A DNA stretch of 48,501 nucleotides from an uncultured Anaerofilum sp. (lineage in GTDB: Bacteria > Bacillota > Clostridia > Oscillospirales > Ruminococcaceae). The notes below the pieces were generated by a model, which made no database searches, was not told the DNA's origin, and saw only the letters and a list, made by a program, of their open reading frames with translations. The translations under genes and the position numbers were made by a program. The stretch is taken from the NCBI GenBank assembly GCA_944385935.1, contig CALWZC010000018.1:1-48501 (forward strand). Direction: 5' to 3'. Shown here piece by piece: positions 24,925 to 32,961 of the stretch (the stretch's first letter is position 1; the number at the start of each line of letters is the position of its first letter).

Positions 24925-24950
24925 GGGCGGGCAGCAGTGCCCGCCCTTTC
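24925..24950 (+). terminator. GC-rich hairpin between the binding-protein and permease genes
   Basis: An 8-bp all-G/C stem, GGGCGGGC (24925-24932) with GCCCGCCC (24939-24946), loop AGCAGT, followed by only three T. It is likely to cause partial termination or to protect the upstream message, as often seen after binding-protein genes. Confidence 0.7.
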
Positions 24951-24997
24951 TAAAAGAAGTGCTCTTTTCACTATAAAACCAAGAGGAGGCGTTTTGG

Positions 24998-25918
24998 TTG
25001 GCTAACAAGACAATACAGGGAACCAACAGGAAAATTTCCCTAAATACCAGAAACACTGTGGTGGGTCTTTCTTTTATTTTGCCAAACTTTATCGGTTTTG
25101 CGCTGTTTACCCTAGGCCCAGTAGTTTTTTCCTTCATCCTCAGCTTTATGAAGTGGGATGGTTTTACCGAAATGACATTTGCAGGCCTGAAAAACTTTCA
25201 GAAAATCTTTGGTGATAAGAAGTTTTTGGAGTCTTTGGGTCATACCTTTTACTTCGCCTTCTTTACTGTTTTGTTCAGTATGACTGCCGCATTGGCATTG
25301 GCACTGTTGCTCAACAGAAAGGTGAAATTTGTAAACTTCTTCCGCAGCTCGATTTTCTTCCCCTATGTAGCTTCTGTTGTGGCTATTAGCTGTGTATGGA
25401 AAGCTATGTTTATGGAAAATGGTGGCGTAATCAATAGCGCATTGCAAATGATTGGTTTTGCCGAAGATATGCTGCCGGGATGGATTGCCTCTACAAAATG
25501 GGCAATGCCGGCGGTTATTATTGTAAGCGTATGGCGAAATATGGGATATTTTATGATTATTTATCTGGCTGCATTGCAAGACATTCCCACTTCGCTGTAT
25601 GAGGCTGCCGAGATTGACGGTGCAAGCAAATGGCAGCAGTTTGTACGCATTACCTTCCCCATGCTTACACCCAGCCACTTCTTTGTATTTATGATGTTGA
25701 CCATCAACAGCTTTAAAACCTTCGACATGATTTTCTTAATGACAGAAGGCGGCCCCGGCACAGCAACCCAGCTGTTGAGTATGTACATTTATAACAAGGC
25801 ATTTATTTCTTGGGATTACGGCGTAACCAGTGCAGCATCTATGATTTTGTTCTTGATTGTTGCAACCATCACTGTGCTGCAGTTCCGTGTTGAGAAGAAG
25901 TTCAACGACTTTATGTAA
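24998..25918 (+). CDS. Sugar ABC transporter permease (MalF/UgpA type)
   Basis: 306 residues with six membrane segments. The cytoplasmic EAA loop that docks the ATPase reads EAAEIDGASKWQQFVRITFP (about residue 200), typical of CUT1 permeases. The start is a TTG at 24998 with an AGAGGAGG site 8 bases upstream; no ATG is available nearby at the right spacing. It follows the binding-protein gene after a hairpin and precedes the second permease by 15 bp. It forms the membrane channel with that protein. Confidence 0.92.
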   Translation: MANKTIQGTNRKISLNTRNTVVGLSFILPNFIGFALFTLGPVVFSFILSFMKWDGFTEMTFAGLKNFQKIFGDKKFLESLGHTFYFAFFTVLFSMTAALALALLLNRKVKFVNFFRSSIFFPYVASVVAISCVWKAMFMENGGVINSALQMIGFAEDMLPGWIASTKWAMPAVIIVSVWRNMGYFMIIYLAALQDIPTSLYEAAEIDGASKWQQFVRITFPMLTPSHFFVFMMLTINSFKTFDMIFLMTEGGPGTATQLLSMYIYNKAFISWDYGVTSAASMILFLIVATITVLQFRVEKKFNDFM

Positions 25919-25933
25919 GGAGGGCACAAAGCG

Positions 25934-26767
25934 ATGATTGAAAAGAAACAAAGTGCGTTTACTCGTACAGCAATTTATGTGTTGCTGATTGTGCTTACCA
26001 CCATAACATTGCTGCCTCTGGTTTGGATGTTCTCGGCTTCTCTAAAGCTGGACAGTGAGGTATTTACTGTGCCCATTAAATGGTTGCCCGAAACATTCCA
26101 CTGGGAAAACTATCCCAAAGTTTGGGAGAAAATTGACTTTGCAACCTTCTCCTTTAACAGTATTAAGTTGACTGTTATCATCACCATCATTCAGGTTATC
26201 ACTTGTTCATTTGCTGCATACGGATTCAGCAAATGTAACTTCCGCGGCAGAGATACTCTGTTCCTGTGCTATGTAGGCACCATCGCTATTCCATGGCAAA
26301 CCTACATGCTGCCTCAGTACAGCCTGATGCGTACTTTGGGTGGTGTAGATACCCACTGGGGATACATTGCTTTGCAAGCATTCTCTGCCTTTGGTGTGTT
26401 CCTGTTGCGTCAGTTCTATCAAGGCATTCCCAACGAGTTGTTGGAGGCTGCCCGTATTGATGGTCTGAGCGAGTACGGAATTTATGCCCGTATCGTTTTG
26501 CCTTTGGCAAAGCCTGCATTGACTACTTTGACCATCTTTACCTTTGTTACCATCTGGAACGACTTTATGGGCCCCATGATTTATATCAACACCGAGTCCC
26601 TAAAGACAATTCCTCTGGGTATTCGTATGTTCTTAGGACAGTATTCTACTTCCTACGAGCTGATTATGGCGGCCAGTGTAATGAGTTTGCTGCCGGTATT
26701 TGCGCTGTACATCCCCTGTCAGCGGTTCTTTGTACAGGGTGTTGCTACCAGCGGTTTGAAAGGCTAA
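25934..26767 (+). CDS. Sugar ABC transporter permease (MalG/UgpE type)
   Basis: 277 residues with six membrane segments and the EAA loop EAARIDGLSEYGIYARIVLP (about residue 173). It has the usual C-terminal ending of MalG-type permeases (QRFFVQGVATSGLKG). An AAGGAGGGC site overlaps the stop of the first permease gene. No ATP-binding subunit is encoded here; CUT1 systems of Firmicutes commonly share one MsmK/UgpC-type ATPase encoded elsewhere. Confidence 0.93.
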   Translation: MIEKKQSAFTRTAIYVLLIVLTTITLLPLVWMFSASLKLDSEVFTVPIKWLPETFHWENYPKVWEKIDFATFSFNSIKLTVIITIIQVITCSFAAYGFSKCNFRGRDTLFLCYVGTIAIPWQTYMLPQYSLMRTLGGVDTHWGYIALQAFSAFGVFLLRQFYQGIPNELLEAARIDGLSEYGIYARIVLPLAKPALTTLTIFTFVTIWNDFMGPMIYINTESLKTIPLGIRMFLGQYSTSYELIMAASVMSLLPVFALYIPCQRFFVQGVATSGLKG

Positions 26768-26819
26768 ATCCTATACGGTGTAGGTGTTCTCTCTTTTCCT
26801 GCACCAACAGTCACCTTTT

Positions 26820-26850
26820 CCCCAAAGGGCAGTGGCCCTTTGGGGTTTTT
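26820..26850 (+). terminator. Terminator of the sugar ABC transporter operon
   Basis: A perfect 11-bp stem, CCCCAAAGGGC (26820-26830) with GCCCTTTGGGG (26835-26845), loop AGTG, then TTTTT. Confidence 0.9.
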
Positions 26851-26903
26851 GTATTGTTTTGTATGTGGCAAAACAAATAGCCTCTTTTTATTTAAAAAAA
26901 ATG

Positions 26904-26912
26904 TGGTACAAT
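26904..26912 (+). promoter_or_regulatory. Extended -10 promoter of the 148-residue protein gene
   Basis: TGG directly followed by TACAAT, an extended -10 element, 32 bp upstream of the start codon. No clear -35 is present. Confidence 0.5.
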
Positions 26913-26944
26913 AGGTGCAATGACTGCCAAAGGGGGAGAACAAG

Positions 26945-27391
26945 ATGGCAATGCTGCATCGGTTGGAACTGACAATGGAAAATGAGGAAGTATTAGTTTT
27001 TCCCAGCGAGATGGTCAAGCTGGTGGAAATTGAGGACACATGGCTTTGGAACGACCCAGAACATCCCGATGAAGACCCTGTTCTTACCTTTGATAATGCT
27101 CGACTTTGTCTTTCCAAAAAGGCGGCAGTGCGCTACCCTACCGCCTGTGGGGTGTCCAGCATTGACCAACTAGAACGAATTGCACGCTTTCGGGATATTA
27201 TTTGGATTGACCTTGTTTACACAGACCAGCAGGTGGAGAGTTTTTTTGTGCCATATGAGGATGAGTATCCCTCTTTGGCAGGAACGCCAAACCGTCTGAT
27301 GCAATCGGGTTGGGATGAAAATGGAGATTTGTGGGTGTTTATCAATGCTTCCAACCAAGACCAAGAATCTTCCAACAATGAAAAGAAATAA
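26945..27391 (+). CDS. Conserved-looking hypothetical protein, 148 residues
   Basis: I do not recognise the family. The protein is acidic, with no signal peptide or membrane segment. It has several Trp/Tyr-rich beta-like stretches (EIEDTWLWNDPEHPDEDPVL, IIWIDLVYTDQQVESFFVPY, WDENGDLWVFIN), so a small cytoplasmic alpha/beta or beta-barrel fold is likely. An AAAGGGGGAG site precedes the ATG; a second in-frame Met at codon 11 is less well placed. It has its own promoter and terminator, so it stands alone. Confidence 0.75.
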   Translation: MAMLHRLELTMENEEVLVFPSEMVKLVEIEDTWLWNDPEHPDEDPVLTFDNARLCLSKKAAVRYPTACGVSSIDQLERIARFRDIIWIDLVYTDQQVESFFVPYEDEYPSLAGTPNRLMQSGWDENGDLWVFINASNQDQESSNNEKK

Positions 27392-27396
27392 AACAA

Positions 27397-27442
27397 AACA
27401 CCGACAATTTGCGACAGATATTGCAGATTGTCGGTGTTATTC
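27397..27442. terminator. Terminator between convergent small genes
   Basis: The stem pairs AACACCGACAAT (27397-27408) with ATTGTCGGTGTT (27427-27438), extended by TGC/GCA inside, then ATTCTTTG. It ends the 148-residue gene and lies just beyond the stop of the RHH gene on the other strand. Confidence 0.75.
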
Positions 27443-27447
27443 TTTGA

Positions 27448-27606
27448 TTACGGAGTATTGTGTTCTGTCAGTTGCTTTATATGCTCTTTTAGAACTAAGT
27501 TGATATATTGCGACACAGAACGGTCACAGTCTTCTGCTAAATTACGCACTTTTTCGATGATATCTTCATCCAAAGTAATGCTTATTTTTTGTTTTAATGG
27601 TTTCAT
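27448..27606 (-). CDS. Ribbon-helix-helix (CopG/Arc-like) DNA-binding protein, 52 residues
   Basis: A short minus-strand gene. Its protein begins MKPLKQKISITLDEDIIEKV, where the KISITL strand and the following helix are the ribbon and helix A. Helix B is NLAEDCDRSVSQYINLVLKE with the typical RS turn. This is a complete RHH_1-type repressor or antitoxin fold. The ATG at 27606 has a TTGAGGATT ribosome site 9 bases upstream. It is divergent from an 81-residue protein gene, with a perfect palindrome between them that is a likely operator for autorepression. No toxin of a known family is adjacent. Confidence 0.8.
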   Translation of the reverse strand: MKPLKQKISITLDEDIIEKVRNLAEDCDRSVSQYINLVLKEHIKQLTEHNTP

Positions 27607-27625
27607 ATTTGTAATCCTCAACTAT

Positions 27626-27655
27626 TTGAAACATTTACCTTATTGTAGTATACTA
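27626..27655 (+). promoter_or_regulatory. Promoter of the 81-residue gene with overlapping palindromic operator
   Basis: -35 TTGAAA (27626-27631), 17-bp spacer, -10 TATACT (27649-27654). The -10 lies inside the perfect palindrome TAGTATACTA (27646-27655), which also offers TATACT on the minus strand for the RHH gene. A further half site TAGTATA occurs at 27697-27703. Confidence 0.6.
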
Positions 27656-27717
27656 TAAGATAAAATAGTTAAAATTCGCCTAAAGTTTTGTAAAGTAGTA
27701 TAAAGGAATAAAAAATC

Positions 27718-27963
27718 ATGAAAATGTATGAACAAATTTTGGTAAAGGCACTGGAAAATGAAACTGTGCAAGTGGTTTTTCCAAACGTTAAGCTAAATCC
27801 TACTGAAATTGTACAATTGAATTGCTACCAAGCCATAGAAAAAATACGTGATGTGTTACAAAATGAAGATTTGGAAGATGTGGATTGTTTTATGCGAATT
27901 GAAGAAATTGTGAACACATTAGAAGATTTGGGCGTTGATGTGGATGGTAGGCATGATTTTTAA
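27718..27963 (+). CDS. Small acidic hypothetical protein, 81 residues
   Basis: I do not recognise the family. The protein is strongly acidic and mostly helical by composition (NCYQAIEKIRDVLQNEDLED, then IEEIVNTLEDLGV), with no membrane segment. The start has an AAAGGAAT site 10 bases upstream; a second Met two codons later is possible. It is transcribed divergently from the RHH gene and shares its palindromic control region, so the two are probably regulated together. No toxin signature is visible. Confidence 0.65.
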   Translation: MKMYEQILVKALENETVQVVFPNVKLNPTEIVQLNCYQAIEKIRDVLQNEDLEDVDCFMRIEEIVNTLEDLGVDVDGRHDF

Positions 27964-28080
27964 AGAAAAAAGCAATAAAGTGTATTTGATATGAATACAT
28001 ATGTATGCAAAATTGTGTAATATGCTGAAAAACACACCCTTTTTTATAGAAAACCTCTCTGCTGAAATACCAAAAAAATA

Positions 28081-28109
28081 TTGACACCAAAAAGAAAACT
28101 GGATATAAT
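28081..28109 (+). promoter_or_regulatory. Promoter of the ilvBNC operon
   Basis: Consensus -35 TTGACA (28081-28086), 17-bp spacer, consensus -10 TATAAT (28104-28109). RNA starts near 28116, just before the T-box leader. Confidence 0.88.
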
Positions 28110-28115
28110 GTAGAA

Positions 28116-28446
28116 CAATTCTACAAGTTAGTGGTGAAAATTACCATACAAATATGCAAAAAAAGCGTAGATGGAAGCAAGTATTGCGTGTGGTGTTTGG
28201 TTCAGAGAGCTGCTGTTTGGTGCAATGCAGTGCAGCCCACACAGACAAGAAGTCCCTTCCGTAGCTACCAAACCGAAGGATGAATATTCTGTGTAGGTGT
28301 GGTCGGGGGTTCCCGTTACAGAACAAGCCTAAGGCAATTTGCCAACGGCGTAGAGAGGTTGCCCCAATGGGGCGGCAATGAGAGTGGTACCGCAGAGAAC
28401 GAACAAAGGTCTTTGTCTCTTAAAGAGGCAGGGGCCTTTTTGTGTT
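28116..28446 (+). ncRNA. T-box leader of ilvBNC, probable valine specifier
   Basis: A 330-base leader with T-box landmarks. The apical Stem I has CAGAGAGCTGC and TTTGGTGCAATGC. The specifier loop has AGTA on the 5' side (28180-28183) and GAA-GTC on the 3' side, closed by ATGGAAG/CTTCCGT. The T-box core GAGTGGTACCGC is at about 28382-28392. It is followed by a terminator (28405-28441). In this alignment the specifier codon is GTC (28252-28254), which would read uncharged tRNA-Val. Binding of uncharged tRNA stabilises the antiterminator and lets ilvB be transcribed. The T-box identity is firm; the specifier is my manual fold. Confidence 0.9.
28405..28441 (+). terminator. T-box leader terminator
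   Basis: AAGGTC pairs with GGCCTT, and inside it GTCTCT pairs with AGAGGC around a TAA loop; a TTTTT tail follows. It competes with the antiterminator formed by the T-box core. Confidence 0.8.
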
Positions 28447-28484
28447 TTTCGGAAATTGTCACATTAGTGTATAGGAGAAAGGGT

Positions 28485-30161
28485 GTGGGTGAAAAGATGA
28501 AATTGACAGGCGCAGAAATTTTTACTCAGGTATTGATAGAACAAGGGGTGGAAGTGCTGTTTGGATACCCTGGCGGAAGTGTTCTAAATATCTATGATGC
28601 CTTGTATCAGTGTCAGGATAAGTTGACCCACATTATGACTGCCCATGAACAAGGGGCTGCCCATGCCGCAGATGGCTATGCTCGTGCCACTGGAAAAACG
28701 GGTGTGGTTCTTGCCACCAGTGGCCCCGGTGCTACCAATTTGGTAACAGGAATTGCCACTGCTTATATGGACAGTGTGCCCATGGTGGCATTTACAGGAA
28801 ATGTAGGCACCAACCTTATTGGAAAAGATAGCTTCCAAGAAGTGTATATTGCAGGAATCACCATGCCCATCACAAAGCATAATTATGTGGTTCGCAAGGT
28901 GGAAGAATTGGCAGATATTATGCGTAGTGCTTTTCGCATTGCTCAAACAGGCCGAAAAGGGCCGGTGTTGGTGGATATTCCCAAAGATGTTACCAGTGCA
29001 GAATGTGAATACTACCCTCGCCCCAAGTGGACACCTCCCAGCGCAGCTTTACCCCAAGCCACAGCATTGGCAAAGGCTGCACAGTTGATAAATCAGGCAA
29101 AGCAGCCAGTCATTTATTTTGGCGGAGGGGTTGCCAGTGCAGAAGCAGGCCCAGAGCTTCGGCAGCTTTGTGAAAAGGCACAGATTCCAGCCACATACAC
29201 TTTGATGGCAGCAGGGGTATTGGGCTATGAAGAACCCCTAAATTTGGGGTTGGTGGGAATGCACGGTTGCCGAACCAGCAACAAGGCCATTGATGAAGCG
29301 GATGTAGTTATTGCTATTGGTACACGATTCTCTGACCGTGTGGCTTTGAACACCAGCCGTTTTGCAAAAAAGGCCGCCATTGTACAGATTGATATTGACC
29401 CCAGTGAGGTAAATAAAAATGTTCAGGTAGAACATTGGGTAATTGGAGATGTAAAGGCTGTGTTGCGGGCCTTGCTGCCATTGGTAGAAGCTGCAAACCA
29501 TGGCCCTTGGCTAGAGCAAATTGCCCAATGGAAAGAGCAAGACTATCATCCCATAGATGATAATTCCCGCTTGCAGCCCCACCGTATTTTGGGTACTGTT
29601 TGTGAATTGACGGGGCCACAAGGGGTATATGTCACCGATGTGGGACAACATCAAATGTGGGCGGCTCAGTATATACGCCATTTGCAGCCCCGTAGCTTTC
29701 TTACCAGTGGTGGGCTGGGTACTATGGGTTTTGGCTATGGTGCCGCCATTGGTGCTTGTATTGCACTAAACAAAAGCCGTCCGGTTATTATGCTTACTGG
29801 CGATGGCAGTTTCCATATGAATCTCAATGAGGCTTGTACTGCTGTTAGCTACGAATTGCCTATTATCACTATCATTTTCAATAACCAAGTGTTGGGCATG
29901 GTACGGCAGTGGCAAACCACTTTCTATGGAAAGCGATATTCTTCCACCGACCCACAGCGAAAGACAGATTTCCCCAAATTGGCAGAAGCATTCGGTGCCC
30001 AAGGTTGCCGCTGCCAAACACAAGAGGAATTTGAGAAGGCTTTCCGCTGGGCTTTAGAGCAAAAGGGACCCGTATGGATTGAATGCCTCATTGACAAAGA
30101 TGAAAAAGTGCTGCCTATGATTCCCGCCGGGGGAACATTAGACGATATTATGATGAGCTAA
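28485..30161 (+). CDS. ilvB: Acetolactate synthase, large (catalytic) subunit
   Basis: 558 residues from the GTG at 28485. It condenses pyruvate with pyruvate or 2-oxobutyrate, the first common step to valine, leucine and isoleucine. The TPP-binding N domain has GYPGGSVLNIYDAL and the catalytic Glu in TAHEQGAAHAADGYAR (Glu55). The central domain follows, and the C domain has the thiamine motif GDGSFHMNLNEACT with IIFNN. GTG 28485 is chosen because AGGAG lies 7 bases upstream; the ATG at 28497 would be 19 bases from it. It is the first gene after the T-box leader, and the ilvN gene follows 12 bp later. Confidence 0.95.
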   Translation: MGEKMKLTGAEIFTQVLIEQGVEVLFGYPGGSVLNIYDALYQCQDKLTHIMTAHEQGAAHAADGYARATGKTGVVLATSGPGATNLVTGIATAYMDSVPMVAFTGNVGTNLIGKDSFQEVYIAGITMPITKHNYVVRKVEELADIMRSAFRIAQTGRKGPVLVDIPKDVTSAECEYYPRPKWTPPSAALPQATALAKAAQLINQAKQPVIYFGGGVASAEAGPELRQLCEKAQIPATYTLMAAGVLGYEEPLNLGLVGMHGCRTSNKAIDEADVVIAIGTRFSDRVALNTSRFAKKAAIVQIDIDPSEVNKNVQVEHWVIGDVKAVLRALLPLVEAANHGPWLEQIAQWKEQDYHPIDDNSRLQPHRILGTVCELTGPQGVYVTDVGQHQMWAAQYIRHLQPRSFLTSGGLGTMGFGYGAAIGACIALNKSRPVIMLTGDGSFHMNLNEACTAVSYELPIITIIFNNQVLGMVRQWQTTFYGKRYSSTDPQRKTDFPKLAEAFGAQGCRCQTQEEFEKAFRWALEQKGPVWIECLIDKDEKVLPMIPAGGTLDDIMMS

Positions 30162-30173
30162 GGAGGGGCAACC

Positions 30174-30686
30174 ATGCAACGAAAAGTAATTAGTATTTTG
30201 GTGCAAAACCATGCTGGTGTATTGGCAAGGGTGTCCAGCCTATTTGGTCGAAGGGGCTTTAATATTGATAGCCTAACTGTATCCGCCACCAACGACCCGG
30301 GAATTTCCCGTATTACGGTGGTGGTGCACGATGATGAAAAGGTGCTAGACCAAATTATGAAGCAAACCCAGCGGCTGGAAGAAACTTGCAATATTTTTCG
30401 GCTGGAAAATGAAAAAAGTTTGCTGAGGGAACTGCTTTTAGTTCGGGTGGCAGCCAATGCCCACAATCGTGGAGAATTGCGGGAAATTGCTGACATTTAT
30501 AAAGCCCGTATTATTGATATGGCACCTGCCAGCATGGCCATTGAATTGACTGGCGAGCCAGAAAAAATTGATGCCTTTCTTACCATGTTAGGACACTATA
30601 ATGTGCTAGAGCTGTGCCGTACTGGTATTACTGCCATGGCAAGAGGGGACGGAAGCAAACATATTCACACAGAAAAAGGGGTATAG
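30174..30686 (+). CDS. ilvN: Acetolactate synthase, small (regulatory) subunit
   Basis: 170 residues. The N-terminal ACT domain has SILVQNHAGVLARVSSLFGR and RGFNIDSLTV, the valine-binding region of IlvN/IlvH. The C-terminal half has the second ferredoxin-like domain (ELLLVRVAANAHNRGELREI). It stimulates IlvB and usually confers feedback inhibition by branched-chain amino acids. An AAGGAGGGG site overlaps the region after the ilvB stop, so translation is closely coupled. The length is normal for the family. Confidence 0.95.
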   Translation: MQRKVISILVQNHAGVLARVSSLFGRRGFNIDSLTVSATNDPGISRITVVVHDDEKVLDQIMKQTQRLEETCNIFRLENEKSLLRELLLVRVAANAHNRGELREIADIYKARIIDMAPASMAIELTGEPEKIDAFLTMLGHYNVLELCRTGITAMARGDGSKHIHTEKGV

Positions 30687-30730
30687 CCCTTTTTCCATAG
30701 AATGTTTTTCACAAGAGGAGTGCAGGAAAA

Positions 30731-31741
30731 ATGATTAAAAAGTATTATGACACAGATTGTAATTTAGGATTGCTGGACGGAAAAACCGTTGCTGTCATTG
30801 GTTTTGGTAGCCAAGGTCATGCCCATTCCATGAACTTGGCAGAAAGCGGTGTAAATGTAGTTGTTGGCTTGCGCAAAGGAAGCGGTCACTGGGAAAAGGC
30901 AGAAAAATTTGCTGCAACCTGCCCCAATTTCAAGGTGATGGAAATTGAAGAAGCAGCAAAAGCCGGCGACATTGTGATGATGTTGGTTCCCGACGAGTTG
31001 GCAGCAGACATTTACAATGAGCAGGTTGCTCCCTATATGAAAGAGGGCAATGTATTGATGTTTGCTCATGGATTCAACATTCATTTTAATTTGATTCAGC
31101 CTGCCAAGGATTTGGATGTAATTATGGTTGCGCCCAAAGGTCCTGGTCATACTGTTCGTAGCCAATACTTAGAGGGAAAAGGTGTTCCCAGCCTGATTGC
31201 TGTCTATCAGGACGCTTCTGGCAAAGCAAAAGAGATTGCTTTAGCATACGCCAGTGGCATTGGTGCAGGACGTGCAGGTATTTTGGAAACCAGTTTCCGT
31301 GAAGAAACTGAAACCGATTTGTTTGGTGAGCAGGCTGTTTTGTGTGGTGGCGTTTGCGAGCTGATGCGTGCAGGCTTTGATACCTTGGTAGAAGCTGGCT
31401 ATGAACCTGAAATGGCATACTTTGAGTGTATCCATGAGATGAAATTGATTGTAGACCTTATCAATGAGGGTGGCTTTGGCAAAATGCGTTATTCCATCTC
31501 CAATACTGCCGAATATGGTGACTACCGCACTGGTAAACGTCTGATTACTGAGGAAACTCGCAAAGAGATGAAGCGAGTTTTGGGAGAAATTCAGGATGGT
31601 ACCTTTGCTAGTGAGTTTATGCAGGAAATGGGTGCAGGCCGCAAGGCAAAATTCCTTGCTACTCGCCGCAAAGAAGCAGAGCACAAGGTAGAAGAAGTAG
31701 GTGCTGACCTGCGGAATATGATGAGCTGGCTGAAAAAATAA
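30731..31741 (+). CDS. ilvC: Ketol-acid reductoisomerase (class I)
   Basis: 336 residues, the usual class I length. It converts acetolactate or acetohydroxybutyrate to the dihydroxy acid using NAD(P)H and Mg2+. The Rossmann motif is [19 protein letters not shown], followed by the cofactor loop [13 protein letters not shown], whose Arg and Ser suggest NADPH preference. The knotted C-terminal domain has metal-binding [11 protein letters not shown] and [13 protein letters not shown]. It is the last gene of the T-box operon, 44 bp after ilvN, with a GAGGAG site and a strong terminator behind it. Confidence 0.96.
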   Translation: MIKKYYDTDCNLGLLDGKTVAVIGFGSQGHAHSMNLAESGVNVVVGLRKGSGHWEKAEKFAATCPNFKVMEIEEAAKAGDIVMMLVPDELAADIYNEQVAPYMKEGNVLMFAHGFNIHFNLIQPAKDLDVIMVAPKGPGHTVRSQYLEGKGVPSLIAVYQDASGKAKEIALAYASGIGAGRAGILETSFREETETDLFGEQAVLCGGVCELMRAGFDTLVEAGYEPEMAYFECIHEMKLIVDLINEGGFGKMRYSISNTAEYGDYRTGKRLITEETRKEMKRVLGEIQDGTFASEFMQEMGAGRKAKFLATRRKEAEHKVEEVGADLRNMMSWLKK

Positions 31742-31764
31742 AAAAGTTCTTTTGCATAGAGGGA

Positions 31765-31806
31765 AAAGCACGCCATTTATACTAATAGTATAAATGGCGT
31801 GCTTTA
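31765..31806 (+). terminator. Terminator of the ilvBNC operon
   Basis: A perfect 19-bp stem, with AAAGCACGCCA at its base and TTTATACT towards the loop AAT, followed by ATTTT. Confidence 0.9.
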
Positions 31807-31859
31807 TTTTCTGCGCAAATAGAAATCAGATAGAAACTCCAAAAAAGCCGTGAAAATGC

Positions 31860-31888
31860 TTGTTTGTGTACAGCACATGCCGTATAAT
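31860..31888 (+). promoter_or_regulatory. Promoter of the glycosyltransferase-glf operon
   Basis: -35 TTGTTT (31860-31865), 17-bp spacer, -10 TATAAT (31883-31888). Confidence 0.7.
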
Positions 31889-31929
31889 GGACACAACACC
31901 ACAAAATAAGTTTGAGAAAGAGGAATCTT

Positions 31930-32946
31930 ATGAAGCTTTTATCTGTGGCAGTTCCCTGCTATAATTCTCAGGCATATATGCGGCACTGCATTGATGTGCT
32001 GCTGCAAGGAGGAGAAGAAGTAGAAATCCTCATTGTGAACGATGGTTCTAGTGATGATACTGCTGCCATTGCTGAGGAATATCAAGAAAAATACCCCTTC
32101 ATTGTTCGTGCAATTCACCAAGAAAATGGGGGCCATGGTGCAGCGGTAATGACAGGATTACACAATGCAACAGGAAAATACTTTAAAGTGGTAGACAGCG
32201 ATGACTGGCTGGACGAAGATGCTTATGCAAAAGTGTTGGCAGAGCTGCGAGGGCTTGAGCAACAAGGCACTTGGACAGACCTGTTTATTTGCAACTATGT
32301 CTATGAAAAGGTAAGTGCCAACCTTCAGCGACCTATCCGCTATACCAATGCCTTGCCAGAAAAGAGATTGCTTAGATGGCAGGATGTGGGGCATTTCCGA
32401 AAGGGCCAGTATTTGTTGATGCATGCTGTCATCTATCGCACCGAGCTTTTGAGAGAGTGTCAGCTAGATTTGCCCCGTCACACCTTTTATGTAGACAATT
32501 TGTTCGTTTACCTGCCCTTGCCCTATGTGAAATATCTATACTACCTCAATGTAGACCTGTATCGTTATTTTATAGGCAGAGAAGACCAATCTGTACAAGA
32601 ACAAGTAATGATTAAGCGCATTGACCAGCAACTTCGTGTAAATGGTTTAATGCTAGAAAAAGTACAGTTGGCAAAGGTAACTGACAAACGATTACAAAGC
32701 TACATGTATAACTATTTGGAAATTATCACCACCATTTCTTCTATTTTGTGTATTCGCTCAGGAACAGCAGAAAATCTAGCGAAAAAAGAAGCCCTATGGG
32801 AGATGATTCGCACAAAACACCCATGGGAGTATCGTCGGCTAAGAAAAGGGATTTTTGGAAGAGTTATGAACTGGAACACACCCTTTGGAAGGTGGGCAGC
32901 AGTGCAGGCGTACAAAATTGGTCAAAAACTGGTAGGCTTTAATTAA
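31930..32946 (+). CDS. Family 2 glycosyltransferase
   Basis: 338 residues. The GT-A fold of family GT2 is shown by LLSVAVPCYNSQAYMRHCID, then VEILIVNDGSSDDT, GGHGAAVMTGLHNATGKYFK and the metal-binding VVDSDDWLDEDAY. The C-terminal part is helical with no clear membrane segment, so it probably works at the inner face of the membrane. The start at 31930 has an AGAGGA site; the frame extends 6 codons upstream without support. UDP-galactopyranose mutase follows 15 bp later, which suggests that a galactofuranose-containing surface glycan is built here. The donor and acceptor are unknown. Confidence 0.88.
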   Translation: MKLLSVAVPCYNSQAYMRHCIDVLLQGGEEVEILIVNDGSSDDTAAIAEEYQEKYPFIVRAIHQENGGHGAAVMTGLHNATGKYFKVVDSDDWLDEDAYAKVLAELRGLEQQGTWTDLFICNYVYEKVSANLQRPIRYTNALPEKRLLRWQDVGHFRKGQYLLMHAVIYRTELLRECQLDLPRHTFYVDNLFVYLPLPYVKYLYYLNVDLYRYFIGREDQSVQEQVMIKRIDQQLRVNGLMLEKVQLAKVTDKRLQSYMYNYLEIITTISSILCIRSGTAENLAKKEALWEMIRTKHPWEYRRLRKGIFGRVMNWNTPFGRWAAVQAYKIGQKLVGFN

Positions 32947-32961
32947 AAGGAGTTTTGTAAA

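Noticed and set aside
23395-25137. A long minus-strand open frame (580 codons) opposite the binding-protein gene
   Set aside because: It mirrors the plus-strand gene in a complementary frame, has no ribosome site, and its product is low-complexity Cys/His/Ser-rich with no domain.
27995-28006. Palindrome ATACATATGTAT, resembling a BlaI-type TACA-N2-TGTA operator
   Set aside because: It is far from the BlaI-type gene, is entirely A/T apart from two bases, and lies in an A/T-rich gap where such palindromes arise by chance.
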